From Bacteroidales bacterium (GTDB lineage Bacteria > Bacteroidota > Bacteroidia > Bacteroidales > Marinilabiliaceae): a stretch of 64,000 nt of DNA. Shown piece after piece: positions 33,844 through 43,317 of this stretch. The position numbers and the translations under genes are program-made. Where the stretch lies: assembly GCA_015061285.1 (NCBI GenBank), contig SUWW01000007.1, positions 62,001 through 126,000 of the forward strand, written 5' to 3'. Within the stretch, counting starts at the first letter, position 1; every line of letters begins with the position of its first letter. The notes beneath the pieces are model-generated. The model was not told the DNA's origin. It saw only the letters and a list, made by a program, of their open reading frames with translations, and did not search any database.

Positions 33844-33871
33844 AAGTCCGAACTCTCCCAAGCCCGGACTT
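33844..33871 (-). terminator. Terminator of small membrane-protein gene
   Basis: Stem AAGTCCG / CGGACTT (7 bp), followed on the minus strand by TGTTTTTG. Convergent with the ABC-F terminator. Confidence 0.7.
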
Positions 33872-33910
33872 CAAATCATAGTGTTATGTTCTACCCTGCA
33901 ACCAAGTCTG

Positions 33911-34135
33911 TTACATAACTGTAATCAAACTTAGTCTACTTTTCCCCAAATATGTAGTACTGTCACTACATTCTTCATAGTGTGTTATATCATTCTGTGT
34001 GTTTACTCCTATATACTCAGTCTCCGTGTGTTTAACCCTGCTTATATTTTCATCGTAGTCTGATATGCTCATCGAGAAATAAACTATTCCCCAAATCAAG
34101 AGCGCTATTCCAACTACTGTGAGTGCTTTTTCCAT
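33911..34135 (-). CDS. Small membrane protein, unknown function
   Basis: 74 residues: one membrane helix near the N-terminus (MEKALTVVGIALLIWGIVYF) and a polar remainder with two Thr/Glu-rich stretches (RVKHTETEYIGVNTQNDITH). No family recognised. It has a downstream terminator, which supports expression as a single gene, but it could be a spurious frame. Confidence 0.4.
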   Translation of the reverse strand: MEKALTVVGIALLIWGIVYFSMSISDYDENISRVKHTETEYIGVNTQNDITHYEECSDSTTYLGKSRLSLITVM

Positions 34136-34469
34136 TTCTTTTCTCTTCTTAACGATGCAATATTAGTTACGTTTTATTTTCTAAACGCCTAAAGACTTTT
34201 TGCAGTTGATTAACAAAGGTCAGTTTTTGACGTTTGCCCGCTTTGTGTATGTTCCCCTTGACGAAAGGCCATGTTTTGTTGACGAATGAGATTTTGCTTA
34301 ACATAATGTAAATATGTGTGTGCAAGTGCTCTATTTTTCACCTTTTTAGAGTCTATAGTCGGTGTTTTATCGTAAAGAGGGAGATTAATTTTTGTTTGTT
34401 ATAGAGTGTTTATAAAAGTTAAATCAACTCTGTTATGTTTGTCTGCATAATTATTATACAATTCTCTCT
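34136..34469. other. Intergenic region upstream of pectin genes
   Basis: AT-rich, no convincing frame. Contains a TATGTTTG at 34434-34441 (plus strand), a good -7 element 28 bp before the esterase start, with TGTTTA rather than TTTG at the -33 distance. Confidence 0.45.
34434..34441 (+). promoter_or_regulatory. Probable -7 element of pectin methylesterase gene
   Basis: TATGTTTG matches TAnnTTTG; the upstream element is imperfect. The leader would be short (about 20 nt). Confidence 0.45.
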
Positions 34470-37400
34470 ATGAAACACTTATTACAGAAACTTTTGTTAT
34501 GCGCGGCAATTAGCACTGCTATGACAAATGCTTATGCCGAAGCTGCAATAGCTACGTGGGATTTTACCACCGATGCTTCTGTGCGCGCATCTGCCTTTTA
34601 TCAAGGTTCTGCGGGTTATGTCTCGTCCGATGTCGATGGCTTGTCTCTATACGTCGATGCTACTAATGGAAAATTTGACTGTGTTAATCGTACTGGTGAT
34701 GTACAGATTAATGCAGGTACCATAGTTAATGTTCCAGTGTCGAAAGTTGGTGATGTAGTAACAATTGTAGGTAACTACGCTGTAGATTATACTATTGGTT
34801 CTGATGCTGAAGCCGTAACTGTACTGAATAAAGAGTACTCCGCCTCAGCTTCCGATGTCGCTAAAGGCTATGTTGTTATTACTGCTACAGGTAATACTTA
34901 TTTCTATTCTATCAAGGTAGAGCTAAATGGCAATGTAAATAATATAAAGAAGTGGACGGCTACATGGGATTATGCTAATGCTACTGTTATGGATGCGACG
35001 ATGGCTCTCTCTGGTGCTTCCGAAGCTGGCACTGTGAATGATATTGAAGATAACGGTATATTGCTCACTGTTGAGGCTAATGAAAAAACATTCCGCAATA
35101 ATGGTAACAATATACAAGTGCGTAGTGGCGCTGTGTTCAAAGTGCCGGTACGTAGCACGCGCGATGTAATTACTGTAAAGGGTTATCCGGGTTATTCATA
35201 TTACAAAATAGGCGACTCTGATGAGCTAAACGGTGAAAATACCTATTCCCCTAAAACCGCCGATGTCGCTGCTGGTTATGTAGCTATTACATCTACCAAC
35301 GATAATAATTATTTCTATAGTATCTCTACTATTCAAATGAATGCCAAGGAGTTGGTTTCTCTCACCGATGAGGCTGCTACAGCTACATTTCCATTCAATT
35401 TAGGTACCGATGGACAGGTGGCCGATTTTGCCGATGCAAGCGACTATTTCATTGCAAGCAAAGTGGCTCTTGGTAGCAATTTGTCTATAAAGGGCTTAGA
35501 TACAAAAGGAAATAATCAAACTCAGATTCAACCTCTCGAACAAGAATCTGCTGCTGATGAAACAAACGCCATAAGATTCTTGATTCAACCTAATTTTGGC
35601 TTTGCTTTTACGCCTACTAAGGTGTCTTTCAAAGCTACTCGCTATGGTACCGATGGTGGAAAGATTGATGTAGCTTGGCAAAATCCTGATGGTACTACGG
35701 TTTCGTTGGCTAAAGAGTGTGTGGCTCAACGCGATAATGGTTCGGCTGGCTCTGGCGGTGTTGATGGCGAGAAAGTTACCACTTTCACATTCAACGTTGC
35801 TAATGCTACTGTGGCCGAAGGTGCATGTGGCTTGCTTCTCAATATCTATAGCTTGGGAAATACTAAGCAAATTGGATTTTCCGATATTACTATCACGGGT
35901 ACTCTCAATGGTACGGAGAGAGAAGTTCCTCTTTTGAACTCTTTTACAGCCAACGAGACTGTGTTTGCTGCCGATGATGTGTTCGAAGCCAGTGGAAACC
36001 AATATGTAGCTACTATCGAATTATCGAAGAAAGCTACTATGATTTCGGCAACTAATGCTATTACTGCCGAAGCTTTGAAAGGAACCTTGGGTACTATCTC
36101 ATACGAAGGTGATGAAACGCAATGTGTTGCTACTGTTCCTGTTACGCTCAACGACATTACGATTAATTATGTTGTTACTTTCGTTCAAAAGCCCGATTTT
36201 ACTCTTACATACTACAATACCGATGGCTCGGTTATGGCTACCCAGTTGGTTGAAAAAGATGCAACTATTGGCGAGTTTGCTACCGACTATACCAATGCAA
36301 TAGCTGCAGAAGGGTACAAAGTTCGTGGCTGGTTTGTAAAAGAGTCGGGTGGACGTAAATACACTGTCGATGATGTTATAACTGGCAATACCAATATATA
36401 TGCTGTAGCTACAGAAATAGAGGTTTCGAGCGATTATAAAAAATACACATTCAACCTTGCCAATGAATATTTCTATGCAGAAGATCACGAAGCCTTCTGC
36501 CCTTCAGACAAGAGTGCTTGTAAGTTCCACGATACTACGCATGGTTGGTCGTTCTACAATGGCGATGTTGTTGAAATTCTTGTTGGTCCTAAAGCTACTA
36601 TCTCTATTGCTCTTTGTAAATATGGCAAAGCAACCAATATCGTTGTAAAGAAAGGCGATGAGGTTCTTGCTACTCTCGACGGAATGTCGGAAACTGATGG
36701 TGATGTAGTTGCTTACAACTACGAAGGCGAATCTGCTACTTTGACTCTCAACTTTGAGTCTACAGGCGAAATGTATATCCACAATGTGAAAGTTGTAAAC
36801 ACTACTACTACCAACTATAATAGCAAAGGCTCATGGTATTTTGTGAAAGCCGGCGATGCAAGTAGTCTCGTTGATGTTATTGATGCTGTGAATGGTATCA
36901 ATGCTTCGAAAGATGCAGCCCGTTCTTACATATTTATACCTAATGGTACCTATAATCTTGGTACTGCATGTCTTACAAATATTAATGGACATAATATTTC
37001 TCTCATTGGCGAGAGTCAAGATGGTGTAATTATTAGAAATAAGCCCGAAGCAGAAGGCATTTCCGTAACGGCTACTATCCTCAACACTGGCACCAATAAC
37101 TACTTCCAAGATTTCACTCTGAAAAACGAATGGGATTATTATGGTCGCATAGCCGCTGGAGATGGTGCTGGTCGTGCTGTTTGCTTGCAGGACAAAGGCT
37201 CTAACACCATTTGCAAGAATGTAACTATGCTCTCATATCAGGATACTTATTATTCTAATAGTGCTTCTAAATTCTACTGGGAAACGTCTGAAATACATGG
37301 TACTGTCGATTTCCTCTGTGGTGATGGCGATGTCGTGTATAACGGATGTAATATCTATGTAGAACCACGCAACGAGAATGGCAAAGGCGAGTGTACCATT

Positions 37401-38171
37401 GCTGCTCCATACCAAACTGCGGGCACTTGCGATTGGGGCTATGTATTTATGAATTGTAGCATCGAGAATAAAGCTGAGAAATTTAATCTCGGTCGCGCTT
37501 GGGGCGGTGCTGCCAAACTTACTTACCTCAATACTGTATTCACTGATGATGCTTCTTCTAAAATAAACAGAACACGCTTTACTACTGCTGGTATGAACGT
37601 TGCCGCAACAGCATTCTATGAATATAATAGCGTTGATGAAAGTGGTAAGGTTGTTTCGCCTGCATCTAACGTGCTGACATTTACTCATAGCACTGGCAAT
37701 AATGCAAACTTTGAAACAATCCTCACTGCCGAAGCTGCAGCCAATTATACCTTGTCGAATATCTATCCATCGTGGACACCTGCTGAGTATACCAAGCAAG
37801 TGACTTCGCCTGAGGTTACTCTTGCTGATGGCGTGGCTTCGTGGGTAGCCGACGAAAATGCAATTGCTTATGCTGTGTATGTCGATGGTGTGTTGGCCGA
37901 CATCGTAACTACTAATACCTACAATGCTGCTGGTGCAACTACTGTAGAAGTTCGTGCAGCTAATGCCATGGGTGGCTTTGGCGCTAAGAAGTCTCAATCT
38001 TCTGAAGTAACTCCTATAGAATCTGTCAACTCTGCCGACTTAGATGTTTTGATGGTTGAGTATTACAATCTTGTAGGTCAGAGGTTTGCTGCTCCTCAGC
38101 GTGGCGTAAATATTGTTCGTACTATATATACCAATGGTGAATCGAAAACAGAGAAAGTAATAGTGAAATAA
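34470..38171 (+). CDS. Secreted pectin methylesterase (CE8-like), multidomain
   Basis: De-esterifies methylated pectin outside the cell. 1,233 residues with a signal peptide ending NAYA. Residues about 25-800 are beta-rich accessory modules, including repeated IATWDFTTDASVRAS- and TATWDYANATVM-like segments and a listerial-type repeat (LTYYNTDGSVMATQLVEKDA). The esterase domain lies at about 800-1130: QDTYYSN near 923, GTVDFLCGDGDVVYNG near 943 (usual GTVDFIFG), and FNLGRAWGG near 1007 (usual LGRPW); the catalytic Asp/Asp/Arg set is present. The last ~45 residues (VEYYNLVGQRFAAPQRGVNI) are homologous to the pectate-lyase tail, probably a sorting tail. Next to a pectate lyase. Confidence 0.88.
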   Translation: MKHLLQKLLLCAAISTAMTNAYAEAAIATWDFTTDASVRASAFYQGSAGYVSSDVDGLSLYVDATNGKFDCVNRTGDVQINAGTIVNVPVSKVGDVVTIVGNYAVDYTIGSDAEAVTVLNKEYSASASDVAKGYVVITATGNTYFYSIKVELNGNVNNIKKWTATWDYANATVMDATMALSGASEAGTVNDIEDNGILLTVEANEKTFRNNGNNIQVRSGAVFKVPVRSTRDVITVKGYPGYSYYKIGDSDELNGENTYSPKTADVAAGYVAITSTNDNNYFYSISTIQMNAKELVSLTDEAATATFPFNLGTDGQVADFADASDYFIASKVALGSNLSIKGLDTKGNNQTQIQPLEQESAADETNAIRFLIQPNFGFAFTPTKVSFKATRYGTDGGKIDVAWQNPDGTTVSLAKECVAQRDNGSAGSGGVDGEKVTTFTFNVANATVAEGACGLLLNIYSLGNTKQIGFSDITITGTLNGTEREVPLLNSFTANETVFAADDVFEASGNQYVATIELSKKATMISATNAITAEALKGTLGTISYEGDETQCVATVPVTLNDITINYVVTFVQKPDFTLTYYNTDGSVMATQLVEKDATIGEFATDYTNAIAAEGYKVRGWFVKESGGRKYTVDDVITGNTNIYAVATEIEVSSDYKKYTFNLANEYFYAEDHEAFCPSDKSACKFHDTTHGWSFYNGDVVEILVGPKATISIALCKYGKATNIVVKKGDEVLATLDGMSETDGDVVAYNYEGESATLTLNFESTGEMYIHNVKVVNTTTTNYNSKGSWYFVKAGDASSLVDVIDAVNGINASKDAARSYIFIPNGTYNLGTACLTNINGHNISLIGESQDGVIIRNKPEAEGISVTATILNTGTNNYFQDFTLKNEWDYYGRIAAGDGAGRAVCLQDKGSNTICKNVTMLSYQDTYYSNSASKFYWETSEIHGTVDFLCGDGDVVYNGCNIYVEPRNENGKGECTIAAPYQTAGTCDWGYVFMNCSIENKAEKFNLGRAWGGAAKLTYLNTVFTDDASSKINRTRFTTAGMNVAATAFYEYNSVDESGKVVSPASNVLTFTHSTGNNANFETILTAEAAANYTLSNIYPSWTPAEYTKQVTSPEVTLADGVASWVADENAIAYAVYVDGVLADIVTTNTYNAAGATTVEVRAANAMGGFGAKKSQSSEVTPIESVNSADLDVLMVEYYNLVGQRFAAPQRGVNIVRTIYTNGESKTEKVIVK

Positions 38172-38194
38172 AAGTTATAGTTATCTAAATAATC

Positions 38195-38226
38195 CGTCGT
38201 ATCCTTTTTTCAATGGATACGGCGGC
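38195..38226 (+). terminator. Hairpin between pectin genes
   Basis: CCGTCGTATCC / GGATACGGCGG, an 11-bp stem with one G-U pair; moderate U content afterwards. Confidence 0.6.
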
Positions 38227-38269
38227 TTATTTATGAGTTATATTTACCGCTGATTATTAATTGTTATAG

Positions 38270-39661
38270 ATGAAATATATGAGGAAAATTCTTACCACAA
38301 GTTTTGCTTGTGTTGCTGTGCTTGCTACTGCGCAAACTAATGAAGGCCTCTCGCAGTATGATTCAAATGCTCCTTGGGGCTGGGCTGCTTGTTCCAGCAT
38401 GACGAGCGCCGACGACTATTCTGTCACTGGTGGTGGCGAAAGTACGTCTTCTAATACTATTACTCTTGTTAGCGATGGCGAGGGGGTAGACATGAGGTCT
38501 AAAATCATCAGCGCCATAAATAATTATAGTGTTATTATTCTCGATGGCTCGAATGGCGATTTCACTATTAGTGCTACAATGAGTTTCAGTAGCAAATCAA
38601 ACAAAACCATAGTTGGTGTAAATAATGCTCGCCTCTGCACCAAGTTCTATCTAACCGACGAAATAAAGACTGCGCTCGATGCTGCTAATGTAAAATCAGC
38701 AAGTTCAACCAGTGGAGGTGGTACACTCTCAAATGGGAAATCAGTGTCAGAACAACGTGAATACCTTACTCGTCAAACAATTATCAACCTAACTGGCGAT
38801 GCTTCGGAATCGTGTCAGAAAGCTGGCATCTTTAGCTTCAGTAGTTGTACCAATATCATCATGCGAAACCTCGTTTTGGTTGGCCCTGGCCCATGCGATG
38901 TAGGTGGCAACGATTTGCTTTCGCTCACTGGTTCTAAGCATTTTTGGGTCGATCACTGTGAGTTAACCGATGGTATAGATGGCAATTTCGATATTACCAA
39001 GAGTAGCGATTTCAATACTGTTACTTGGTGTATATTCAATTATACCGATCGTGCATACGACCACATGAACTCCAATCTTATTGGTAGCTCCGATAGCGAA
39101 GATGCTGCCTATCTGAACACTACTATGGCATGCAATATTTGGGGTTACAAGTGCAATCAGCGAATGCCAATGGCTCGTGCTGGTAATATTCACCTTGTGA
39201 ACAACTTTTACGATTGTGCTGGCAATAGTGTGGCTGTCAATCCTCGTAAAAATTCTGAGTTCTTAGTCGAAAACTGCTACTTTGCCACGGGTGTGAAGCC
39301 ATTCTCGCAGAGTGGTGCGTTGGGATACAACTTTATTGATTGCTATACAGAAGATTCATACACTTTTCAGCAGAGTGGTACAGTGTCTGTGCCATACGCT
39401 TACTCTAAGTTTGATGTGCAATTAGTACCCGAGCAACTCAATAAATATGCTGGCGCAACGCTTACTTCTCCGCTTGTCATAGGTCGGGAAGAGGGAGTTG
39501 TTACTCCTATTAGTGCTGTCTCTGTTGATAGCGATGTTGTGTTGGTCGAATACTATTCGCTGACTGGTAATCGTGTTAACACGCTCAATAGAGGCATCAA
39601 TATCGTTAGAACTATTTACGCCAACGGCAAAGTAACCACACAAAAGGTTTTGGTGAAATAG
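38270..39661 (+). CDS. Secreted pectate lyase (PL1-like)
   Basis: Cleaves de-esterified pectin by beta-elimination; acts after the adjacent esterase. 463 residues with a signal peptide (an ATG three codons in, MRKILTTSFACVAVLATAQT, is an alternative start). Parallel beta-helix motifs of the Amb/PelC family: HFWVDHCELTDGIDGNFDIT near residue 224 (Ca-binding Asp residues), RMPMARAGNIHLVNNFYD near 297 (catalytic Arg) and NPRKNSEFLVENCYF. The C-terminal tail (VEYYSLTGNRVNTLNRGINI, then VRTIYANG) is homologous to that of the esterase. Together they form a small pectin locus without SusCD genes in this window. Confidence 0.9.
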   Translation: MKYMRKILTTSFACVAVLATAQTNEGLSQYDSNAPWGWAACSSMTSADDYSVTGGGESTSSNTITLVSDGEGVDMRSKIISAINNYSVIILDGSNGDFTISATMSFSSKSNKTIVGVNNARLCTKFYLTDEIKTALDAANVKSASSTSGGGTLSNGKSVSEQREYLTRQTIINLTGDASESCQKAGIFSFSSCTNIIMRNLVLVGPGPCDVGGNDLLSLTGSKHFWVDHCELTDGIDGNFDITKSSDFNTVTWCIFNYTDRAYDHMNSNLIGSSDSEDAAYLNTTMACNIWGYKCNQRMPMARAGNIHLVNNFYDCAGNSVAVNPRKNSEFLVENCYFATGVKPFSQSGALGYNFIDCYTEDSYTFQQSGTVSVPYAYSKFDVQLVPEQLNKYAGATLTSPLVIGREEGVVTPISAVSVDSDVVLVEYYSLTGNRVNTLNRGINIVRTIYANGKVTTQKVLVK

Positions 39662-39685
39662 ACTACGCCAACGAACATAATTATA

Positions 39686-39718
39686 GCACGCTTCACGTTT
39701 GTTGTGGCGTGTTTTTTT
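39686..39718 (+). terminator. Terminator after pectate lyase
   Basis: GCACGC...GGCGTG stem with inner CAC/GTG pairing, then seven T. 25 bp after the stop codon. Confidence 0.65.
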
Positions 39719-40126
39719 GTGCATATGTAATATTGATTTTGCTACGAATAACGCTAAACACACGAAAGAATAGCCTCGGTTTAAGCTGATTTGAAATCTT
39801 GTTGTCGGATTATCTAATCATAAGAACATAAAAGCCGCAGATTTACCGATTAACGCAGATTATATAATCCTAATAATCCTAACAAATCAGCGCTCCTAAT
39901 ACATAGTATGTATATAAAAGAAAAGAGCGACAACCAATGCCGCTCTTCACAATTAAACGTCTTTTATTAATACATATCCATAAGTGTGTGTGTGATAAAA
40001 ATTCCCCCTTATAGTGTGCGTTTTGATGTTTTGTAGTGTGCAAAACTTGTTATTTTGAGTGTGTATGTTATCTTCTTTTTAGAAGTGTTTTTTATGGTGT
40101 GTGCTTCCCCCAAATATATTTATGTT
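39719..40126. other. Intergenic region between convergent genes
   Basis: No convincing frame. AT-rich, with GCAGATT repeated twice near 39840, short direct repeats of TAATCC, and several GTGTGTGT-like tracts at 39980-40100. One minus-strand terminator at 39923-39947. Confidence 0.4.
39923..39947 (-). terminator. Probable minus-strand terminator
   Basis: AAGAGCG / CGCTCTT perfect stem with 11-nt loop; on the minus strand it is followed by TTTCTTTT. About 180 bp beyond the nearest minus gene's stop. Confidence 0.55.
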
Positions 40127-40573
40127 TTATAATTCATCGCAATATTTGCAATCCGAAATGCGAGCTATCAGATTGCCACGTTTGTTAGCTAAGCTATCCC
40201 AAACGTATATTGCATCAGAAATTAATTCCCCATCTTTGTCAAAAACAACATCGTGCAAATAGCAGTCGTCTGCACTGAGGTCGTTGCTATTGAAAACATT
40301 ATTACAAATCAATCCGTTTTCTTGGTGCGAGAGGAGTTGCCCTTTCGTATCAGTCTTGAGATCCCATTCGTAAATATTGCTTTCAATCAGATTACCTTTT
40401 GCATCGAATACCAAGTCGACAAACAAATCTTCTCGGGTCTCCAATGCTGAGTATATATCTCCTGAAAAGGTAATGGCATCAATCTTCTCGATTGTGTCGG
40501 TAAAGGCGTTGTGGATAGTTATTGTGGTAACCAAGCACAATGCAGTGAAAACAATAAGTATTACTCTTTTCAT
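40127..40573 (-). CDS. Small exported protein (DUF3836-like)
   Basis: 148 residues with a signal peptide (MKRVILIVFTALCLVTTITI). Two copies of a short motif, VDLVFDAKGNLIESNIYEWD and HDVVFDKDGELISDAIYVWD, recall the exported DUF3836 family of Bacteroidales. Seven residues of the pattern CKYCDEL close the protein. Role unknown. Confidence 0.5.
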   Translation of the reverse strand: MKRVILIVFTALCLVTTITIHNAFTDTIEKIDAITFSGDIYSALETREDLFVDLVFDAKGNLIESNIYEWDLKTDTKGQLLSHQENGLICNNVFNSNDLSADDCYLHDVVFDKDGELISDAIYVWDSLANKRGNLIARISDCKYCDEL

Positions 40574-40779
40574 CTTTATATGTCATCCTTATCTGACACA
40601 AAAATAAAGTATGCATTTCAGAGCAAATTTATTTCAATCTCTCTTTTGATTAGTGTGGCTCTTTCTTTGGTCAAACAAAATTGACATACAATTGCTATTG
40701 ACGAATCGACCGTCCAAAGTGACGAATGTTTTCTGTGGTTAACATAATTGTAAGAACGATTCTCGGAATGCATAAAACA

Positions 40780-40809
40780 AAGGCTCGAAGTTCTTAATCT
40801 CCGAGCCTT
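40780..40809 (-). terminator. Terminator of sufE/MIP18 operon
   Basis: AAGGCTCG / CGAGCCTT perfect 8-bp stem; on the minus strand followed by TGTTTTATG. 25 bp after the MIP18 stop. Confidence 0.75.
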
Positions 40810-40833
40810 ATAATTCTTTTTGTGCGCTTCTAT

Positions 40834-41148
40834 CTAAATAAGTCCCAGTTCGAGTCGGGCTTCTTCAGATAGATTGTCTTGCGACCAGGGTGGGTCGAAA
40901 GTTAGGTTAACCTCAACAGCGCTTACGCCCTCAATCTTCTGTAGCTTTTCCATCACCTCTTCTGGCAGCGACTCGGCTACGGGACAGTTAGGCGTAGTGA
41001 GTGTCATCACTATATGCACCATTTTGTTTTCGTCCACATCGATTTGGTAAACCAACCCTAAGTCGTATATGTTTACAGGAATCTCTGGGTCGAATATGGT
41101 GCGTAGAGCTTCGATGATTTTTTGCTCTATCGTAGTTTGTTCGTCCAT
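40834..41148 (-). CDS. MIP18/DUF59 Fe-S assembly factor (SufT-like)
   Basis: 104-residue member of the MIP18 (DUF59) family that helps transfer iron-sulphur clusters. Diagnostic DPEIPVNIYDLGLVYQI and MTLTTPNCPVAESLPEEV (conserved Cys), then VNLTFDPPWSQDNLSEEAR. It starts 2 bp after the sufE stop, so cluster assembly is the shared job. Confidence 0.9.
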   Translation of the reverse strand: MDEQTTIEQKIIEALRTIFDPEIPVNIYDLGLVYQIDVDENKMVHIVMTLTTPNCPVAESLPEEVMEKLQKIEGVSAVEVNLTFDPPWSQDNLSEEARLELGLI

Positions 41149-41150
41149 TG

Positions 41151-41573
41151 CTAATTCTGTTTCTCTTTGAATGCCAAAGCGTAAAGTTTCATTTGCTTAA
41201 TCATGGCCAATAGACCATTTGAACGTGTAGGTGTCAAGTTCTCTTTCAATCCTATATCGTCGATGAAATGTAGATTGGTGTCGAGAATCTCCTGAGGTGT
41301 ATGGCCCGATAGTACTCTTACGAGTAAGCCTACAATGCCCTTTACGATGATGGCATCGGAGTCGGCTTCGAAGAAAATTTTGCCATCGCGATAGTCGGCA
41401 AAAATCCACACTTGACTTTGGCAGCCATCTATGAGGTTTTGTTGCGTGCGTTGCTCCTCGGGGTAGGGTGGCATGTCGTTGCCAAGCTCAATGAGGTAAC
41501 TGTATTTGTCCATCCAGTCGTCGTAGCCGCTGAATTCGTCTACAATTTCTTGCTGTACTTCTTCTATTGTCAT
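41151..41573 (-). CDS. sufE: SufE family sulphur acceptor
   Basis: 140-residue SufE, which accepts persulphide sulphur from SufS. Active-site Cys is in LIDGCQSQVWIFAD; IVKGIVGLLVRVLSGHTPQE is the conserved helical segment. Coupled to the MIP18 gene downstream and 19 bp after the M23 peptidase gene. Confidence 0.92.
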   Translation of the reverse strand: MTIEEVQQEIVDEFSGYDDWMDKYSYLIELGNDMPPYPEEQRTQQNLIDGCQSQVWIFADYRDGKIFFEADSDAIIVKGIVGLLVRVLSGHTPQEILDTNLHFIDDIGLKENLTPTRSNGLLAMIKQMKLYALAFKEKQN

Positions 41574-41592
41574 AATTATAGTTGAGCAATTT

Positions 41593-42828
41593 TTATTTAC
41601 ATAGACATGAGCGTAAACTATCGCTGTAGGCTATGTATCGTTCAAGTTCATCGTTATTGATTGGTTCCACGGGTGGAGCTTCCACTTTGAGTGGGTCAAC
41701 AGGTTTTCCGTTCATATATATGCGGAAGTCGAGGTGCGGGCCAGTGGCTAAGCCCGATTTGCCCACATAACCGATGAGGTCGCCTTGGCTAACCGTTTTG
41801 CCTACAGCTATTCCGTTAGCAAACCCACGAAGGTGCATATATACGCTGGTATAAACCGAGTTGTGCTTGATTTTTATATAGTTGCCGCCGCCTTTTTTGT
41901 CCCACCCTTTAGCAACTATTTTACCATCGCCGATGGTGTAGACGGGAGTTCCCGAAGGGGCTGCATAGTCGACTCCGTGATGTGCGCGACGAATTTTCAA
42001 AATTGGGTGCATACGGCCATTGGAGAATCGGCTCGAGATGCGGGTGTAGCTCAGTGGTGCTTTTAGAAATGCGCGTCGGAGGTTATTTCCCTCCATGTCG
42101 AAATAGCTCACCAGACTATCTTGTTCGTAGCGAAAAGCGTAATAACGATGTCCGTGAGAGTCCATATACGCAGCCACAATTTTGTCGATGCCTATTGAAG
42201 TTGTGTCGACATAATTTTCGGTGTATATGACGCCTATTTTGTCGCCTTTTTCTATGCCGAAGAAGTCGATGGTCCAAGCGTAGATTTCAGAGAGTCCGAG
42301 GGCAAGTTCTGGAGGCAAGTTCTGTTTGGTGAGAGCCGTCCAAAGGCTCGATTCGATGGTGGCTGTAGCAAAATGTTCTTTGCTATGTATTTCGCGTTGA
42401 ACGAGTTCTATTTCAGGCTCTATAGATATGCTGCATCGTATGTATCGTTGAGCATCGATGTCGTAGATGAAATAGCGAAGGGTGCGCAGTGTGTCGGGCG
42501 AGAAGAAGAGCGTGTAGCTGTTTCCTGAGCGAATGCCGCGAAAATCGAATTTGGGTAGTGCTACTTCATTGATGTTGTGGGTGATAAGAGGCGACACACC
42601 ATTGCGTGCCATGATGACACCGAGGTTCTCTCCTCGTTTCACCATGTGTCGTTCCACTTCAAAAGAGTCGATTGGTATGCCATACATATATTCTCCTGCA
42701 GGATTGGCTGCTACTTCGGCTTGCGACAAGGCAGCCTCAGACTCTGTTTGTTGCTCGCTTGGAGTGCTACAACATACTGCTATTGAGGTTATTATCGCTA
42801 TTGGTATGTATATGTGGAATATGCGCAT
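41593..42828 (-). CDS. M23 family peptidase (LytM-like), lipoprotein
   Basis: 411 residues from MRIFHIYIPIAIITSIAVCC, with a Cys at the end of the signal; the frame runs to 42882 but lacks signal features there. A LysM-like segment (VKRGENLGVIMARNGVSPLI) precedes a C-terminal M23 domain: HPILKIRRAHHGVDYAAPSG (zinc His and Asp), VYMHLRGFA and SGLATGPHLDFRIY. The last motif is HxD where LytM-type enzymes have HxH, so the third zinc ligand may be Asp, or the domain may be inactive. Probably acts in peptidoglycan remodelling or as an amidase activator. Confidence 0.85.
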   Translation of the reverse strand: MRIFHIYIPIAIITSIAVCCSTPSEQQTESEAALSQAEVAANPAGEYMYGIPIDSFEVERHMVKRGENLGVIMARNGVSPLITHNINEVALPKFDFRGIRSGNSYTLFFSPDTLRTLRYFIYDIDAQRYIRCSISIEPEIELVQREIHSKEHFATATIESSLWTALTKQNLPPELALGLSEIYAWTIDFFGIEKGDKIGVIYTENYVDTTSIGIDKIVAAYMDSHGHRYYAFRYEQDSLVSYFDMEGNNLRRAFLKAPLSYTRISSRFSNGRMHPILKIRRAHHGVDYAAPSGTPVYTIGDGKIVAKGWDKKGGGNYIKIKHNSVYTSVYMHLRGFANGIAVGKTVSQGDLIGYVGKSGLATGPHLDFRIYMNGKPVDPLKVEAPPVEPINNDELERYIAYSDSLRSCLCK

Positions 42829-43317
42829 CGTACTTAATATTTCAACCCGCGAAGATAGAAAATGACTAATGAAAATTGACATTGATGGCTGCGAATTACT
42901 AATCGAGAGTTATAAACAGGTAAAAGCACCCAAAGTGGTCGCGAGCGGTGTTATTTGTTCTTCGAATGGGGGCGAAATGTTTACTTGTTTTATGTATGTA
43001 TATGCATTCATAATACACAAGTAGAACCAAAGTAGTACTAATGTAGTATTAGAGTAGTTTTGCGAGTGTATATAAATACTATTATATTATATGCATACAT
43101 AAATATATATAGCATTAGTTCAAAGATTGAGCAAAGAAATTTGAAGTGCTGATGTCTCTTTTTTTTCATGTTTATCAATAATTACCGCGAGTAGACGATG
43201 GTCGATAGCATATAAAAGTTTATTTTTACGGCTATTCCCCACGGGTGAAAGCAAGTGTATTTCAAATTGAGATGCTTTGTGTGTAACCTGTTGAAATATA
43301 GATGATAGGAAGGCGTG
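42829..43317. other. AT-rich intergenic region upstream of dprA
   Basis: Between divergent genes. Very AT-rich, with several TATGTATG/ATGCATACATA partial inverted repeats (near 42990 and 43092) and repeated TAGTA tracts. A TAGTTTTG at 43055 could be a -7 element for dprA but lacks an upstream TTTG. No convincing frame or RNA gene seen. Confidence 0.4.

Noticed and set aside
37233-37997. 254-codon minus-strand frame opposite the pectin methylesterase
   Set aside because: Shadow of the esterase domain; Ser/Ile/Cys-rich with no recognisable fold.
42960-43110. AT-rich tract with TAGTA and TATGTATG repeats as a possible replication origin or iteron array
   Set aside because: No DnaA-box-like or evenly spaced iterons, and no replication genes nearby; ordinary AT-rich promoter region is simpler.
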